Origin: SHZL01 sp963784425
GTDB lineage: Bacteria > Pseudomonadota > Gammaproteobacteria > Xanthomonadales > SZUA-36
Length of the DNA stretch: 64,000 nt
Direction of reading: 5' to 3'
Assembly (NCBI GenBank): GCA_963784425.1
Contig: CAWARM010000011.1
Coordinates: forward strand, 744,001-808,000
A program made the translations under genes and the position numbers. The number at the start of each line of letters is the position of its first letter. The stretch's first letter is position 1. The notes under the pieces are model-generated. The model searched no databases. It saw only the letters and a list, made by a program, of their open reading frames with translations, and was not told where the DNA came from. Below are positions 17,301 to 26,122 of the stretch, piece after piece.

Positions 17301-17329
17301 TAAATAGTACCATGTCAGTCCTATTTCAA
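17301..17329 (-). promoter_or_regulatory. Candidate SUF promoter with overlapping Rrf2 operator
   Basis: On the minus strand, TTGAAA (17329-17324) and TATTTA (17306-17301) are separated by exactly 17 bases, a plausible sigma-70 promoter ending about 40 bases before the regulator start. An imperfect dyad, AAATAGGAC (17326-17318) with GTACTATTT (17310-17302), lies across this promoter, separated by 7 bases. The size and position suit an Rrf2 dimer site, but binding is inferred. Confidence 0.55.
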
Positions 17330-17394
17330 CCAGATGGGGTTTTGCAGACGGGGTTTCACTGAAGTCATTCAAAGTCGGGTTCGGATCGTGCAAA

Positions 17395-18444
17395 ATGCCG
17401 CTCATGCAGGAAAACCCGCCAGCAAGCGCACAACCCAACCCAGGCACGCCGGAGTCCAGCAGGCTGATTGCTGCCCAGCTCTGGGCTGCTGACTGCCTGG
17501 GTCTGGACAAGGTGGAACTGAACCCGGTTTCCGGCGATGCAAGTTTTCGCCGCTATTTTCGCCTGCAAACAGATAGCGGCTCCCTGATCCTGATGGATGC
17601 ACCGCCCGAGCGTGAAAACTCGCGGCCATTTGTTGATATTGCCAGAAGGCTGAGTACCGCCGGCCTGCATGCACCGGCCATTGTGGACTTTGACTTTGAG
17701 CAGGGATTTGGATTGCTGGAAGACCTGGGTGACGAACTGTATCGCGGGATATTGACGCAGGAATCCGCCTCTGCGCTTTTTCCGGATCTCTTCGGGGCTT
17801 TGCACTGCATGGCGCAAAAAGTCGATGCAAGCGGTTTACCGGACTACGACCGGCAACGCTTACAGGCCGAACTGGACCTGTTCACCGATTGGTACCTGCA
17901 ACAACACCGTCAGCGGATTCTGAGCGGGACTGAAATGACTGCCTGGCAAGCGGCCTGCGAGATTTTGCACGCCAACGCGACTGCCCAACCACAGGTCTTT
18001 GTGCATCGCGACTTCCATTCCTGCAACCTGCTGCACCTGCAAGGCAAAGCTCCGGGCATTATTGATTTCCAGGACGCAGTTCGTGGCCCCCTGAGCTACG
18101 ATTTCATTTCGTTGTTGTGGGACCGCTATATTTCGTGGCCGCGTGCACAGCTTGAAGCCTGGATGGAGGCCTATCGCCGCCAACTGGAGCAGCCCATTGC
18201 GGCGGTGGATTGGGTGCGCTGGTGCGACCTGATGGGCCTGCAGCGCAACCTCAAGATCGTAGGCATATTTTGCCGCTTGCACCATCGTGACCGCAAAGCG
18301 GGTTATCTCGATTTGATTCCGCGCTTTTATGCTTACTTACTGGATGTGGTACCGCTTTACCCTGAATTGCGGCCCTTGCGTGACCTGCTGCTGCGAAATA
18401 AACCGGAGCAAGCCCCGCTGGAGCACCGATCATGCGCGCCATGA
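17395..18444 (+). CDS. amgK: N-acetylmuramate/N-acetylglucosamine anomeric kinase AmgK-like
   Basis: AmgK phosphorylates MurNAc at C1 in the peptidoglycan-recycling route that feeds UDP-MurNAc synthesis and bypasses early de novo steps. The 349-residue product is an aminoglycoside-phosphotransferase-fold kinase: SGDASFRRYFRL near the N-terminus, the catalytic HRDFHSCNLL and metal-binding IIDFQDAVRGP. Two ATGs three codons apart could start it. The last 13 bases overlap murU, its partner in this pathway, which supports the AmgK assignment over a drug-resistance kinase. Confidence 0.9.
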   Translation: MPLMQENPPASAQPNPGTPESSRLIAAQLWAADCLGLDKVELNPVSGDASFRRYFRLQTDSGSLILMDAPPERENSRPFVDIARRLSTAGLHAPAIVDFDFEQGFGLLEDLGDELYRGILTQESASALFPDLFGALHCMAQKVDASGLPDYDRQRLQAELDLFTDWYLQQHRQRILSGTEMTAWQAACEILHANATAQPQVFVHRDFHSCNLLHLQGKAPGIIDFQDAVRGPLSYDFISLLWDRYISWPRAQLEAWMEAYRRQLEQPIAAVDWVRWCDLMGLQRNLKIVGIFCRLHHRDRKAGYLDLIPRFYAYLLDVVPLYPELRPLRDLLLRNKPEQAPLEHRSCAP

Positions 18445-19100
18445 TTCTCGCCGCCGGCCGCGGCGAACGCCTGCGCCCTTTGACCGACCATGTGCCCAAG
18501 CCCCTGGTCGATGTGGGTGGCAGGCCGCTGATTGAACATCACCTTGAACGGCTTGCTGCAGCAGGGTTTAACGATGTCGTGATCAACCACAGCCATCTCG
18601 GCAGCATGCTGCTGGAAAAAATTGGCGACGGGGACAGGTGGGGCATCCGCATTCATTGGTCAGAGGAACAACCACAGGCCCTGGAAACCGGCGGCGGGAT
18701 TTACCAGGCTTTGCCAGTGCTTGGCAAAGCGCCTTTCCTCGTGATCAACGGCGACATCTGGACCGATTACCCCTTGTCCCGGCTGCGCTCGATCAAATGC
18801 GACTGGGCCCACCTGGTGCTGGTACCAAACCCGCAACACCACCCGGGTGGCGATTTTGCCCTCGAAGGCGCGCGGATACGCAATACAGGCGAGCCGCAAT
18901 ACACATTCAGTGGCATCAGCGTTTATCACCCGCGCCTGTTCAAGGGCTGCACGGCCGGCAAGTTTTCCGTCGTGCCATTGTTGCGTTCGGCCATTGATGA
19001 ACACTTTGTCACGGGAGAGCTTTTTTACGGGGCATGGGGCGATATCGGAACCGTGCAAAGACTGGAGAGCGTGAGAAAGATCAGCTCCGGGCAGGATTGA
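18432..19100 (+). CDS. murU: N-acetylmuramate 1-phosphate uridylyltransferase MurU
   Basis: MurU converts MurNAc 1-phosphate plus UTP to UDP-MurNAc. The 222-residue product begins with the sugar nucleotidyltransferase signature MILAAGRGERLRPLTDHVPKP, then LVDVGGRPLIEHHLERL, ETGGGIYQALP, INGDIWTDYPL, and the late FYGAWGDIGTVQRL. Length matches MurU, which is shorter than GalU or RmlA. It overlaps amgK and is likely co-translated with it. Confidence 0.92.
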   Translation: MRAMILAAGRGERLRPLTDHVPKPLVDVGGRPLIEHHLERLAAAGFNDVVINHSHLGSMLLEKIGDGDRWGIRIHWSEEQPQALETGGGIYQALPVLGKAPFLVINGDIWTDYPLSRLRSIKCDWAHLVLVPNPQHHPGGDFALEGARIRNTGEPQYTFSGISVYHPRLFKGCTAGKFSVVPLLRSAIDEHFVTGELFYGAWGDIGTVQRLESVRKISSGQD

Positions 19101-19169
19101 TGCTTGATTTTTCCCACTCGCTCACCCCAAGATACTCCCCGACCAAAGCCCCCTGATGGAGACCAATCG

Positions 19170-20300
19170 ATGCCGTTAACCGTGGCTGTGCTAATAGAGC
19201 AGGCTGAAGGCGAACGCCGCGTGGCCCTGGATCCCGCCAACGCGAAGAAGCTTGTCGCGAAGGGATTCCGCGTGCTGCTGCAAAAAAACGCCGGCGATGC
19301 TGCCGGGTTTCCCGACTCTCTCTATGCCGGATCTGAGTTACTGGAGGATGCCACATCCATCCTGGAACAGGCGGATGTGTATCTGTGGGTCCAGGCCCCG
19401 GACGCACACCGCCTTTCTGCATTGCGCGAGGGTGCGCTTGTATTGGGCCTGGTGTTTGCCCACCGCAATACCGCTATCGTCGGGGCACTCAATGCACGTA
19501 AGGCCAGCTGCTGTGCGATGGAACTGGTTCCGCGCATTTCACGGGCGCAAAGCATGGACGTACTGTCGTCGCAGGCAACGGTGGCGGGCTATGAAGCCGT
19601 GCTGCGAGCCGCAAGCCTGGCACCCAGGCTGTTTCCGATGTTAACTACCGCAGCAGGTACTCTACGACCATCAACCGTCGTCGTGATCGGCGCCGGGGTC
19701 GCCGGCCTGCAGGCCATTGCCACGGCCCGCCGACTGGGCGCCAGGGTCGAGGCCTATGATATTCGCGCGGCGGCGCGGGAACAGGTCGAGTCCCTCGGCG
19801 CCAAGATGATAGATACCGGCGTTAATGCACAAGGTGAAGGCGGCTACGCCCGGGAACTCACCGATGAAGAGAAACAACAGCAAGCCGCCAGGCTGGCCGA
19901 ACACCTGTCCCGCTGTGACGTAGTAATTTCAACCGCTGCAATTCCGGGTAGGCCAGCACCCAAGATCATCAGCCGCGCGATGGTGGAAGGCATGGGTGCC
20001 GGCGCAGTCATCGTGGACCTGGCAGCTGAATCCGGTGGCAACTGCGAACTGACCGAGCCGGGTAAAACGCTGCGCCACCGGGGCGTGACGATAGACGGGC
20101 CGCTTAACCTCGCCAGTCTGGCTGCAATTCACGCCAGTGAAATGTATTCAAAGAATTTGCTCAACCTGCTGGAACTGATGGTGCAGAATGGACAAATCAG
20201 CATCAACCGCGAGGATGAAGTGGTAGCCGGTTGCCTGCTCACGCACGGCGGAGAACTTGTGCACGCAGGCACGGCGAAACTGCTCGCCCAGCCAGGTTGA
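19170..20300 (+). CDS. pntAA: NAD(P) transhydrogenase subunit alpha part 1
   Basis: This is the soluble NAD(H)-binding domain I of proton-translocating transhydrogenase, which makes NADPH at the expense of the proton gradient. The 376-residue product has ERRVALDPANAKKL near the start, the conserved RISRAQSMDVLSSQA, the Rossmann motif VIGAGVAGLQAIATARRLGA, and ITTAAIPG-like VISTAAIPGRPAPKI. Domain I is not fused to the membrane part, as in the three-subunit type. The ATG at 19170 follows GGAG; the open frame runs back to 19104 but adds unconserved residues. Confidence 0.95.
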   Translation: MPLTVAVLIEQAEGERRVALDPANAKKLVAKGFRVLLQKNAGDAAGFPDSLYAGSELLEDATSILEQADVYLWVQAPDAHRLSALREGALVLGLVFAHRNTAIVGALNARKASCCAMELVPRISRAQSMDVLSSQATVAGYEAVLRAASLAPRLFPMLTTAAGTLRPSTVVVIGAGVAGLQAIATARRLGARVEAYDIRAAAREQVESLGAKMIDTGVNAQGEGGYARELTDEEKQQQAARLAEHLSRCDVVISTAAIPGRPAPKIISRAMVEGMGAGAVIVDLAAESGGNCELTEPGKTLRHRGVTIDGPLNLASLAAIHASEMYSKNLLNLLELMVQNGQISINREDEVVAGCLLTHGGELVHAGTAKLLAQPG

Positions 20301-20331
20301 ATAGCCAAATTGATTACTCTCAGGAATTGAG

Positions 20332-20373
20332 CCTGAAGAATTCACCCTGATAACTTAACCCTGGAAAATTGAT
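20332..20373 (+). repeat. Three degenerate 14-bp tandem units
   Basis: CCTGAAGAATTCAC, CCTGATAACTTAAC and CCTGGAAAATTGAT follow one another between pntAA and pntAB. Units match the first four bases and the ATT/CTT core only. No function is evident. Confidence 0.4.
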
Positions 20374-20402
20374 TTTCAGGAACACGCACACAGGACAAGC
20401 AC

Positions 20403-20690
20403 ATGGAAGGATTTGTAGCGATTTACATCTTCATGCTGGCGGCATTCACCGGCTATGAAGTCATCTCCAAGGTTCCAACCATACTGCACACCCCGTTGAT
20501 GTCCGGGTCCAATTTTGTTCACGGCATCGTGCTGGTAGGGGCCATGGTGGCTTTGGGCCAGGCTACTACCCCCGCGGAGCAGATCATCGGTTTTATTGCC
20601 GTGCTGTTGGGTGCTGGAAACGCAGTGGGCGGTTACGTGGTGACTGAGCGCATGCTGGAGATGTTCAAGTCCAGCAAGGAGAGCCGTTGA
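20403..20690 (+). CDS. pntAB: NAD(P) transhydrogenase subunit alpha part 2
   Basis: This 95-residue membrane protein supplies the first helices of the transhydrogenase proton channel. It has three hydrophobic segments (about 3-16, 36-53, 58-78), the conserved GYEVISKVPTILHTPLMSG between the first two and a short charged C-terminus. It is separate from PntAA, and its stop overlaps the pntB start by 4 bases, so both membrane subunits are probably made together. Confidence 0.94.
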   Translation: MEGFVAIYIFMLAAFTGYEVISKVPTILHTPLMSGSNFVHGIVLVGAMVALGQATTPAEQIIGFIAVLLGAGNAVGGYVVTERMLEMFKSSKESR

Positions 20691-22102
20691 TGGATGGCTT
20701 CTTGAGCCCCGGACTTGCCCATGGCCTGATCCAGGTGAGCTACTTCATTGCCGCTATTCTGTTTATTTCCGGCCTGAAAAAAATGAGCCACCCGGCAACG
20801 GCAAAAGGCGGCATTGTCTGGGCTGGGGCCGGTATGGTGGTCGCCACCCTGATCACGTTTGCCGAGCCGCAAATGCACAACTATTTGCCCATGACCAGTG
20901 CCATATTCATTGGCGGAGTGCTGGCCTGGTGGTCGGGCAAACGCGTTGCCATGACGGACATGCCGCAGATGATCGCACTCTACAACGGCATGGGCGGCGG
21001 TGCCGCCGCGGCTATTGCGGCGGTCGAACTGCTGCGCGTCCTGACCGGGAATGGTCTCAGTCATGAATCCTTTGCCGCACGTGAACTGGCTGTTTTGGGC
21101 GCACTGATCGGCACCGTGGCATTTTCCGGTTCCCTCATCGCGTTTGCCAAACTACAGGGTTGGATGCGGAAGGTTTACCGTTTTTCAGGACAACAGGCGC
21201 TGAACGCCATCCTGTTCCTCGCCTTGCTGGTGCTGGGCTTTCTGCTGGCGCGCACGGAATTTTCGGTTGAGGAATACGTCGCATTCTTTGCAGTTGCCCT
21301 GCTCATTGGCGTGCTGATGACGATACCTATTGGCGGTGCCGACATGCCGGTGGTCATTTCACTGTACAACGCCCTGACCGGCCTCGCGGTGGGCTTTGAA
21401 GGCTTCGTGCTGCAAAACCCGGCCATGATGATCGCTGGCATCGTGGTTGGATCGGCTGGCACGCTGCTGACCCAGTTGATGGCGCGCGCCATGAACCGGC
21501 CAATCAGCAACGTCCTGTTTTCCGGCTTCGGCACCGGTGATGATGGGGCATCGACCATGGCAGTGAGCGGCAGCATGAAAGCCATTGATGCTGCCGATGC
21601 GGCTATCACCATGGCATATGCAGAGAAAGTCATCATCATCCCCGGCTATGGGATGGCGGTTGCGCAAGCCCAGCACAAGATTTGGGAACTGGTGAAGATA
21701 CTGCTCGAGAAAGGCGTCAAGGTAAGCTTTGCGATTCACCCCGTTGCCGGCAGAATGCCCGGCCACATGAACGTCCTGCTGGCTGAAGCGGGCGTGCCTT
21801 ATGACCTCATTTACGACCTCGAAGACGTCAACAGCCAGTTCCCGACGACGGACGTGGCACTGGTGATCGGCGCCAATGATGTGGTGAACCCCGCTGCCCG
21901 CAAGGATACTTCCAGTCCCATATATGGCATGCCCATCCTGGACGCGGACAAAGCGCGCAACGTGTTTGTCATCAAACGTGGCCAGGGAACCGGCTTCTCC
22001 GGTATTGAAAACCTGCTGTTTTTCGAAGACAACACCCGCATGTGTTATGGCGATGCCCAGGACGTGGCGCAGAAACTTATTGCCGGGGTTAAAGCGTTAT
22101 AG
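20687..22102 (+). CDS. pntB: NAD(P) transhydrogenase subunit beta
   Basis: PntB holds the rest of the membrane channel and the NADP(H)-binding domain III. The 471-residue product has about eight hydrophobic segments up to residue 270, including MPQMIALYNGMGGGAAA and MPVVISLYNALTGLAVG, then the soluble domain with VIIIPGYGMAVAQAQH, FAIHPVAGRMPGHMNVLLAE, ALVIGANDVVNPAA and VIKRGQGTGFSGIEN. It follows pntAB with a 4-base overlap. A strong promoter for the next gene starts two bases after its stop. Confidence 0.96.
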   Translation: MMDGFLSPGLAHGLIQVSYFIAAILFISGLKKMSHPATAKGGIVWAGAGMVVATLITFAEPQMHNYLPMTSAIFIGGVLAWWSGKRVAMTDMPQMIALYNGMGGGAAAAIAAVELLRVLTGNGLSHESFAARELAVLGALIGTVAFSGSLIAFAKLQGWMRKVYRFSGQQALNAILFLALLVLGFLLARTEFSVEEYVAFFAVALLIGVLMTIPIGGADMPVVISLYNALTGLAVGFEGFVLQNPAMMIAGIVVGSAGTLLTQLMARAMNRPISNVLFSGFGTGDDGASTMAVSGSMKAIDAADAAITMAYAEKVIIIPGYGMAVAQAQHKIWELVKILLEKGVKVSFAIHPVAGRMPGHMNVLLAEAGVPYDLIYDLEDVNSQFPTTDVALVIGANDVVNPAARKDTSSPIYGMPILDADKARNVFVIKRGQGTGFSGIENLLFFEDNTRMCYGDAQDVAQKLIAGVKAL

Positions 22103-22103
22103 A

Positions 22104-22132
22104 TTGACTATACTGTTGTAGTAATGTATAAC
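22104..22132 (+). promoter_or_regulatory. Sigma-70-like promoter upstream of the lipoprotein gene
   Basis: TTGACT at 22104-22109 and TATAAC at 22127-22132 are separated by exactly 17 bases. This places a transcription start about 60 bases before the lipoprotein ATG and suggests that gene is expressed independently of pntAA-pntAB-pntB. Confidence 0.65.
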
Positions 22133-22197
22133 ACCTTAACACCCTGGCACTTTAACACGCTAATCACATTGCCCCGCTGACACTGAAGGTAAACGAA

Positions 22198-23982
22198 ATG
22201 AACTCTTTGCGCCTAGCTGCACTGCTGTCGATAGCTTTATTCACTCTGTCCTCATGTGGAAAGGAAGAGGAAGCCCCACCTAACACGGGTGCGGGCGCGG
22301 ATGCGGGCGATGGTCCCCATAACTCCCTGCTCAGCTATGTGCCAGCCGGCACGCCTTACCTGGGCGGTAACCTTGCACCCACTCCCAACGATGTCATCGA
22401 CAGCTTCCTGAAGCGACTGGAGCCGGTAGCTGCAACTGCCCAGGCGCAGATGGACGAATTGAAAGCACAAATGGAAGCCAGTCCCGATGGTGCGGACCCG
22501 GTTTCCCGCCTGGGCCTGGCCGTGTTGCATGAGCTGGATGGCAAATTGAACCGCCCCGGCCTTGAAAGCCTTGGGTTGGACCTGCAGGGACAACAGGTAT
22601 TTTATGGCATGGGCGTATTTCCAACGGCACGCGTGGAGCTGGGTGATGCACAGGCGCTCAAGGCCACGGTGCAGCGCGTGCTTGACGGGGCGGGAATAAC
22701 GGAACCACAGCAGGAATTCCAGGGTGTAGCGTACTGGAAGGTAGCGGCGGACTCCGATCCCAGCCAGGACAAGCTTCCAGTCAGTGTCTATATCGCCATA
22801 CTGGAAGACCATATTGCCTTCAGCATTTTCCCTGATAGCGTTCAAACCGAGTTGTTGCCGCTGTTTCTCGGCTTGAAAAAACCGGATACTTCGGACGCTG
22901 AGGCCAGGCTCAAAGCGGTGCAGAGCAAGTACGGTTACAAACCCTATTTTGCAGCAGTGGCGGACATGTCTTTGCTGGCTGATGAGTTGTTGAGCCCGGA
23001 CGCACTGTTCGCGCACTCTGCAGGTGACTGGTATGCCAAGGAGTTGGCGGACCTCGGCGACCAGTGCAAGAGTGAGTTCAGGGAGATCATCAGCCATACG
23101 CCGCGACTGGTGATGGGCTCGACCGAACTCACAGCCAATGCCATCGGCATGCAATACGTGGTGGAAACCCAACCCGACCAGGCCCTGCAACTCACAGGGT
23201 TGCTGGCCGATGTTCCCATGGGTGCTGCAGCGTCCGATCGCCTGCTTGAGTTCGCGTTCGGACTGAAGGTAGGCGCAGTCCGGGATTTTCTGCTGGCCGA
23301 GGCAACGAAGGTCACCGCATCGCCTTATCAATGCGAGCAACTGCAAGATCTGAATGCGCAGGCGACCGCAGCAATGGCTAAGCTCAACGAGCCCTTGCCA
23401 CCCCTGGTTAATAATTTTCGCGGCCTGCGCCTGAGCCTGAGCCAACTCAGCATGGGCCAGTCCTCCGTTCCTGAAGCGGCGGCCGGTTTGCTGGCTGTCC
23501 ACGTGGATCAGCCGGAACTCTTTGTCGGCATGGCGCAAATGTTTCTGCCCGACCTGTCATCGCTCAAGTTGGTCAAAGGCGAGCCGCCCGTGCAGCTGCC
23601 GCAAAGCATGATTCCGCTGGCAGATACCGTGGCGTTTGCAGCGCTGACAGATAGCGCAATCGGGATTTCGATGGGCGCGGATGAAGAAAATGCGCTGGTG
23701 CCATACCTCGAGCAATCGGCGGCTACAAACGGAACCTTTCTTTCCGTGAGCTACGACAGCGCCGCCTACCTGGATTTCACCGGCAAGCTGACGGACGGCC
23801 TCGCAGAGTTCACCGAACAGCCAGATGAAACAGCAGACCCCGACGCAGGGCATCAAGGCCCGGTCAAGACCATTTCCGAGGCCATGCGACAAGCTTACGC
23901 AAACGCGGTAGACCGCTCTCAAATCGACGCGCGTTTCACTGAGCAGGGCTTGCTGATTGACAGCCGCATGACCTTCAAGTGA
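22198..23982 (+). CDS. Large predicted lipoprotein of unknown function
   Basis: The 594-residue product starts with a lipoprotein signal peptide, hydrophobic 6-17 and the lipobox LSSC with Cys20; the next residue is Gly, not Asp, which favours the outer membrane. A low-complexity A/G/D linker (25-40) follows, then a long soluble region beginning SYVPAGTPYLGGNL, with repeated patterns of the type fAavaDms and fqGvaYWK. The plan resembles DUF3352-type proteins, in which such blocks occur, but I do not recognise a specific family or catalytic motif. It has its own promoter and stands alone between pntB and a convergent AMP nucleosidase gene. Confidence 0.8.
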   Translation: MNSLRLAALLSIALFTLSSCGKEEEAPPNTGAGADAGDGPHNSLLSYVPAGTPYLGGNLAPTPNDVIDSFLKRLEPVAATAQAQMDELKAQMEASPDGADPVSRLGLAVLHELDGKLNRPGLESLGLDLQGQQVFYGMGVFPTARVELGDAQALKATVQRVLDGAGITEPQQEFQGVAYWKVAADSDPSQDKLPVSVYIAILEDHIAFSIFPDSVQTELLPLFLGLKKPDTSDAEARLKAVQSKYGYKPYFAAVADMSLLADELLSPDALFAHSAGDWYAKELADLGDQCKSEFREIISHTPRLVMGSTELTANAIGMQYVVETQPDQALQLTGLLADVPMGAAASDRLLEFAFGLKVGAVRDFLLAEATKVTASPYQCEQLQDLNAQATAAMAKLNEPLPPLVNNFRGLRLSLSQLSMGQSSVPEAAAGLLAVHVDQPELFVGMAQMFLPDLSSLKLVKGEPPVQLPQSMIPLADTVAFAALTDSAIGISMGADEENALVPYLEQSAATNGTFLSVSYDSAAYLDFTGKLTDGLAEFTEQPDETADPDAGHQGPVKTISEAMRQAYANAVDRSQIDARFTEQGLLIDSRMTFK

Positions 23983-24034
23983 GCCGGAAATGAGGGCAGA
24001 GGCGAGGAGCCCTGGCTTCGGGATAAAGTCTTGT

Positions 24035-24808
24035 TTAATACCTGAAATGCTTGATCTTCTCGCCCTTCTGCCCCAGCTCGGTCATCGCTTCAATGCCGAT
24101 CTGGAGATGCAGGCCGACCCAATCGGCGGTGACTTTTTTGTCGGATTCCTCGGTTTTTACTCCGTCTGGAGTTACCGGGACGTCTGAAACCAGCAGCAAG
24201 GCACCGCGGGAAATTTCGTTGGCGTGCCCGACTATGAACAAGGTTGCGGTCTCCATGTCGATGCCTATGCAGGTCATATCGTGCAATTTCTGGTGGAACT
24301 CTTCGTCATATTCCCACACCCTGCGGTTGGTGGTGTACACGACGCCGGAGCGGTAGTCCACTCCATGTTCGAGTATCTTGTCCGACACAAACTTGTGCAA
24401 CTTGAATGAAGGCAGCGCAGGCACTTCCGGCGGGAAATAATCGTTGCTGGTTCCCTCGCCCCTGATCGCCGCAATGGGAAGGATGAAATGCCCGATTTCT
24501 GTCGACTTTTTCAGGCCACCGCACTTGCCCAGGAAGAGCACACCCTTGGGCGCAACCGCAGATAGCAGATCCATGATGGTCGCTGCCTGGCTGGAGCCCA
24601 TGCCAAAATTGATAATGGTAAGGCCGGCGTCATTGGTAGCAGCTTGCATGGCGCGATCTTCGCCGTGAATTTCGCAATTGAACTGGCTGGCAAATTGCTG
24701 CACGTAGGTGTGGAAATTCGTCAGCAGGATGTATTCGCCGAATTTATCCAGTGGCATACCGGTATAGCGGGGCAGCCAGTTACGCGTGATCTCCAGCTTG
24801 CTTAGCAT
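24035..24808 (-). CDS. AMP nucleosidase, short form
   Basis: The 257-residue product is a phosphorylase-superfamily enzyme that should hydrolyse AMP to adenine and ribose 5-phosphate. Visible features are NWLPRYTGMPLDKFGEYILLTNF at the start (split by no insert), INFGMGSSQAATIMDLL, LFLGKCGGLKKSTE, AAIRGEGTSNDYFPPEVPAL, YTTNRRVWEYDEEF, the ribose-contacting GIDMETATLF and SDVPVTPDGVKTEESDKK. The N-terminal regulatory domain of the approximately 480-residue enteric Amn is absent. The compact form is, as I recall, common in Bacteroidota; phylogeny would test a transfer. Confidence 0.87.
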   Translation of the reverse strand: MLSKLEITRNWLPRYTGMPLDKFGEYILLTNFHTYVQQFASQFNCEIHGEDRAMQAATNDAGLTIINFGMGSSQAATIMDLLSAVAPKGVLFLGKCGGLKKSTEIGHFILPIAAIRGEGTSNDYFPPEVPALPSFKLHKFVSDKILEHGVDYRSGVVYTTNRRVWEYDEEFHQKLHDMTCIGIDMETATLFIVGHANEISRGALLLVSDVPVTPDGVKTEESDKKVTADWVGLHLQIGIEAMTELGQKGEKIKHFRY

Positions 24809-24827
24809 GTCGTTCTCCTTTTATGCG

Positions 24828-25526
24828 CTACTCATTGGCGAGCACTTCCCGTGCCAGTGGTATCGTGATTCTGCGTTTGCCTTGCAATGCCGCCAAACGA
24901 ATCGCTTCGAGATTGTCCAGCAATACGCTGATATTTCTGCCACCACGGCTCAACAGGTAGTTCAAAACGTCCTGTGGAAGCTCAATGCCAAGCGCAGCCG
25001 ACCTGCTGCGCAACACCCCGGCTTTTCCCTCGTCGTCCAGGGGTTCGAGTTGCAGGCGCAAGCCCCAGGCCAGCCGCGATGCCAGATCCGGCAGCTTGAA
25101 TTGTACGGACGACAAAGGCTGTGAACTACTCACCACCAGCTTGCCCCCTTCCGCCCGGAAGCGGTTAAAAAAATCAAACAGCGCTTTTTCCCAGACAGGT
25201 TGGCCAGCTACGCAGTCCACGTCGTCGATACACACCAGGTCCAAGGTTTCCAGGCCACCCAGGCCCGCCGCGGCAGTATCAGGCAGTTGCCACAGGGAAA
25301 TGTAGAAAGCGCCCAGGCCCAGGCTCTGCGCATGGTTCACCATGGCATTCAGCAAGTGGGTTTTGCCGCTGCCTTCAGCGCCCCTGAGAAATACGCAGCC
25401 GTCAGCAGATTGCAACAACTCTTGCAGCGCGGTGACTGCTTTACGGTTCGGGCCCGGAACAAAATCCTCAAACCGGTCCGGCCGCCTGCCCTCCAGCGGC
25501 AGCAATATTTGAGCTGCAGTAGACAT
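24828..25526 (-). CDS. hda: DnaA regulatory inactivator Hda-like protein
   Basis: Hda is a DnaA-like AAA+ protein that, with the sliding clamp, promotes ATP hydrolysis by DnaA after initiation. The 232-residue product has an N-terminal clamp-binding-like segment (AAQILLPLEG), RFEDFVPGPNRKAV, Walker A GAEGSGKTHLLNA, Walker B LVCIDDVD and the DnaA-like LASRLAWGLRLQL. It lacks the DNA-binding domain IV. The open frame runs much further upstream; the ATG at 25526 fits the family start. Location beside a CDP-alcohol transferase, DUF2066 and purM is usual. Confidence 0.92.
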   Translation of the reverse strand: MSTAAQILLPLEGRRPDRFEDFVPGPNRKAVTALQELLQSADGCVFLRGAEGSGKTHLLNAMVNHAQSLGLGAFYISLWQLPDTAAAGLGGLETLDLVCIDDVDCVAGQPVWEKALFDFFNRFRAEGGKLVVSSSQPLSSVQFKLPDLASRLAWGLRLQLEPLDDEGKAGVLRSRSAALGIELPQDVLNYLLSRGGRNISVLLDNLEAIRLAALQGKRRITIPLAREVLANE

Positions 25527-25561
25527 CCGGCTCTCCTCACCCCTGAGCGCGGCCACGCGAT

Positions 25562-26122
25562 TCAGGTGCCATGCTGGTGATGCCGCTGCGCTTTGATGCT
25601 CCAGATGACCACGTATTGAATCCCGGATGCGACTGTTGACAGTGCCACAGTGTAAATCAACCACTGGTTCCACGGTCCAACAGTCTGGGGAAATACCAGG
25701 CCCAACATCACCGCCACAATCAGCACGATCTGCAGCAGGGTATTGCACTTGCTCAGCAGGGTTGGATGGGAATTGACGATGGGGGTGATAAAGTTGTGGT
25801 AATAGAGCCCGCCGCAGACAATCACAACATCACGCAGCACCACGAGAAGAACCAGCCACCAGGGTAAATGACCCAGCCACGCCAGTGTCAGGGTGGTGGA
25901 TACCAGCAGCAACTTGTCAGTCAGCGGATCCAGGACTCCGCCGAAGTGAGTCATCCAGCCGAAGCGCCTGGCGATGTAACCGTCCAGCAAGTCGCTGATG
26001 CCGGCAAGAACCGCCAGCACCAGTGCGGCCGCGTTATCACCGATCAACAGCCAGTAGACTATGGGGCCGGCCGCCAGCATGCGGAACAGGGTCAGGGCAT
26101 TGGGCAAAAGCCTCAGGCTCAT
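25562..26122 (-). CDS. CDP-alcohol phosphatidyltransferase family protein
   Basis: The 186-residue product is an integral membrane enzyme with the class signature D-x2-D-G-x2-A-R-x8-G-x3-D-x3-D, seen as SDLLDGYIARRF followed by GGVLDPLTDK. There are about five to six hydrophobic segments. Such enzymes move a phosphatidyl group from CDP-diacylglycerol to an alcohol; length and sequence resemble PgsA-type phosphatidylglycerophosphate synthases, but the acceptor cannot be read from sequence alone. The start overlaps the DUF2066 stop by 4 bases. Confidence 0.88.
   Translation of the reverse strand: MSLRLLPNALTLFRMLAAGPIVYWLLIGDNAAALVLAVLAGISDLLDGYIARRFGWMTHFGGVLDPLTDKLLLVSTTLTLAWLGHLPWWLVLLVVLRDVVIVCGGLYYHNFITPIVNSHPTLLSKCNTLLQIVLIVAVMLGLVFPQTVGPWNQWLIYTVALSTVASGIQYVVIWSIKAQRHHQHGT

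Noticed and set aside
22252..23538. Minus-strand 428-codon open frame
   Set aside because: Antisense to the lipoprotein gene, which has a promoter, lipobox and good start; the antisense product is H/R/Q-rich with no recognisable domain.
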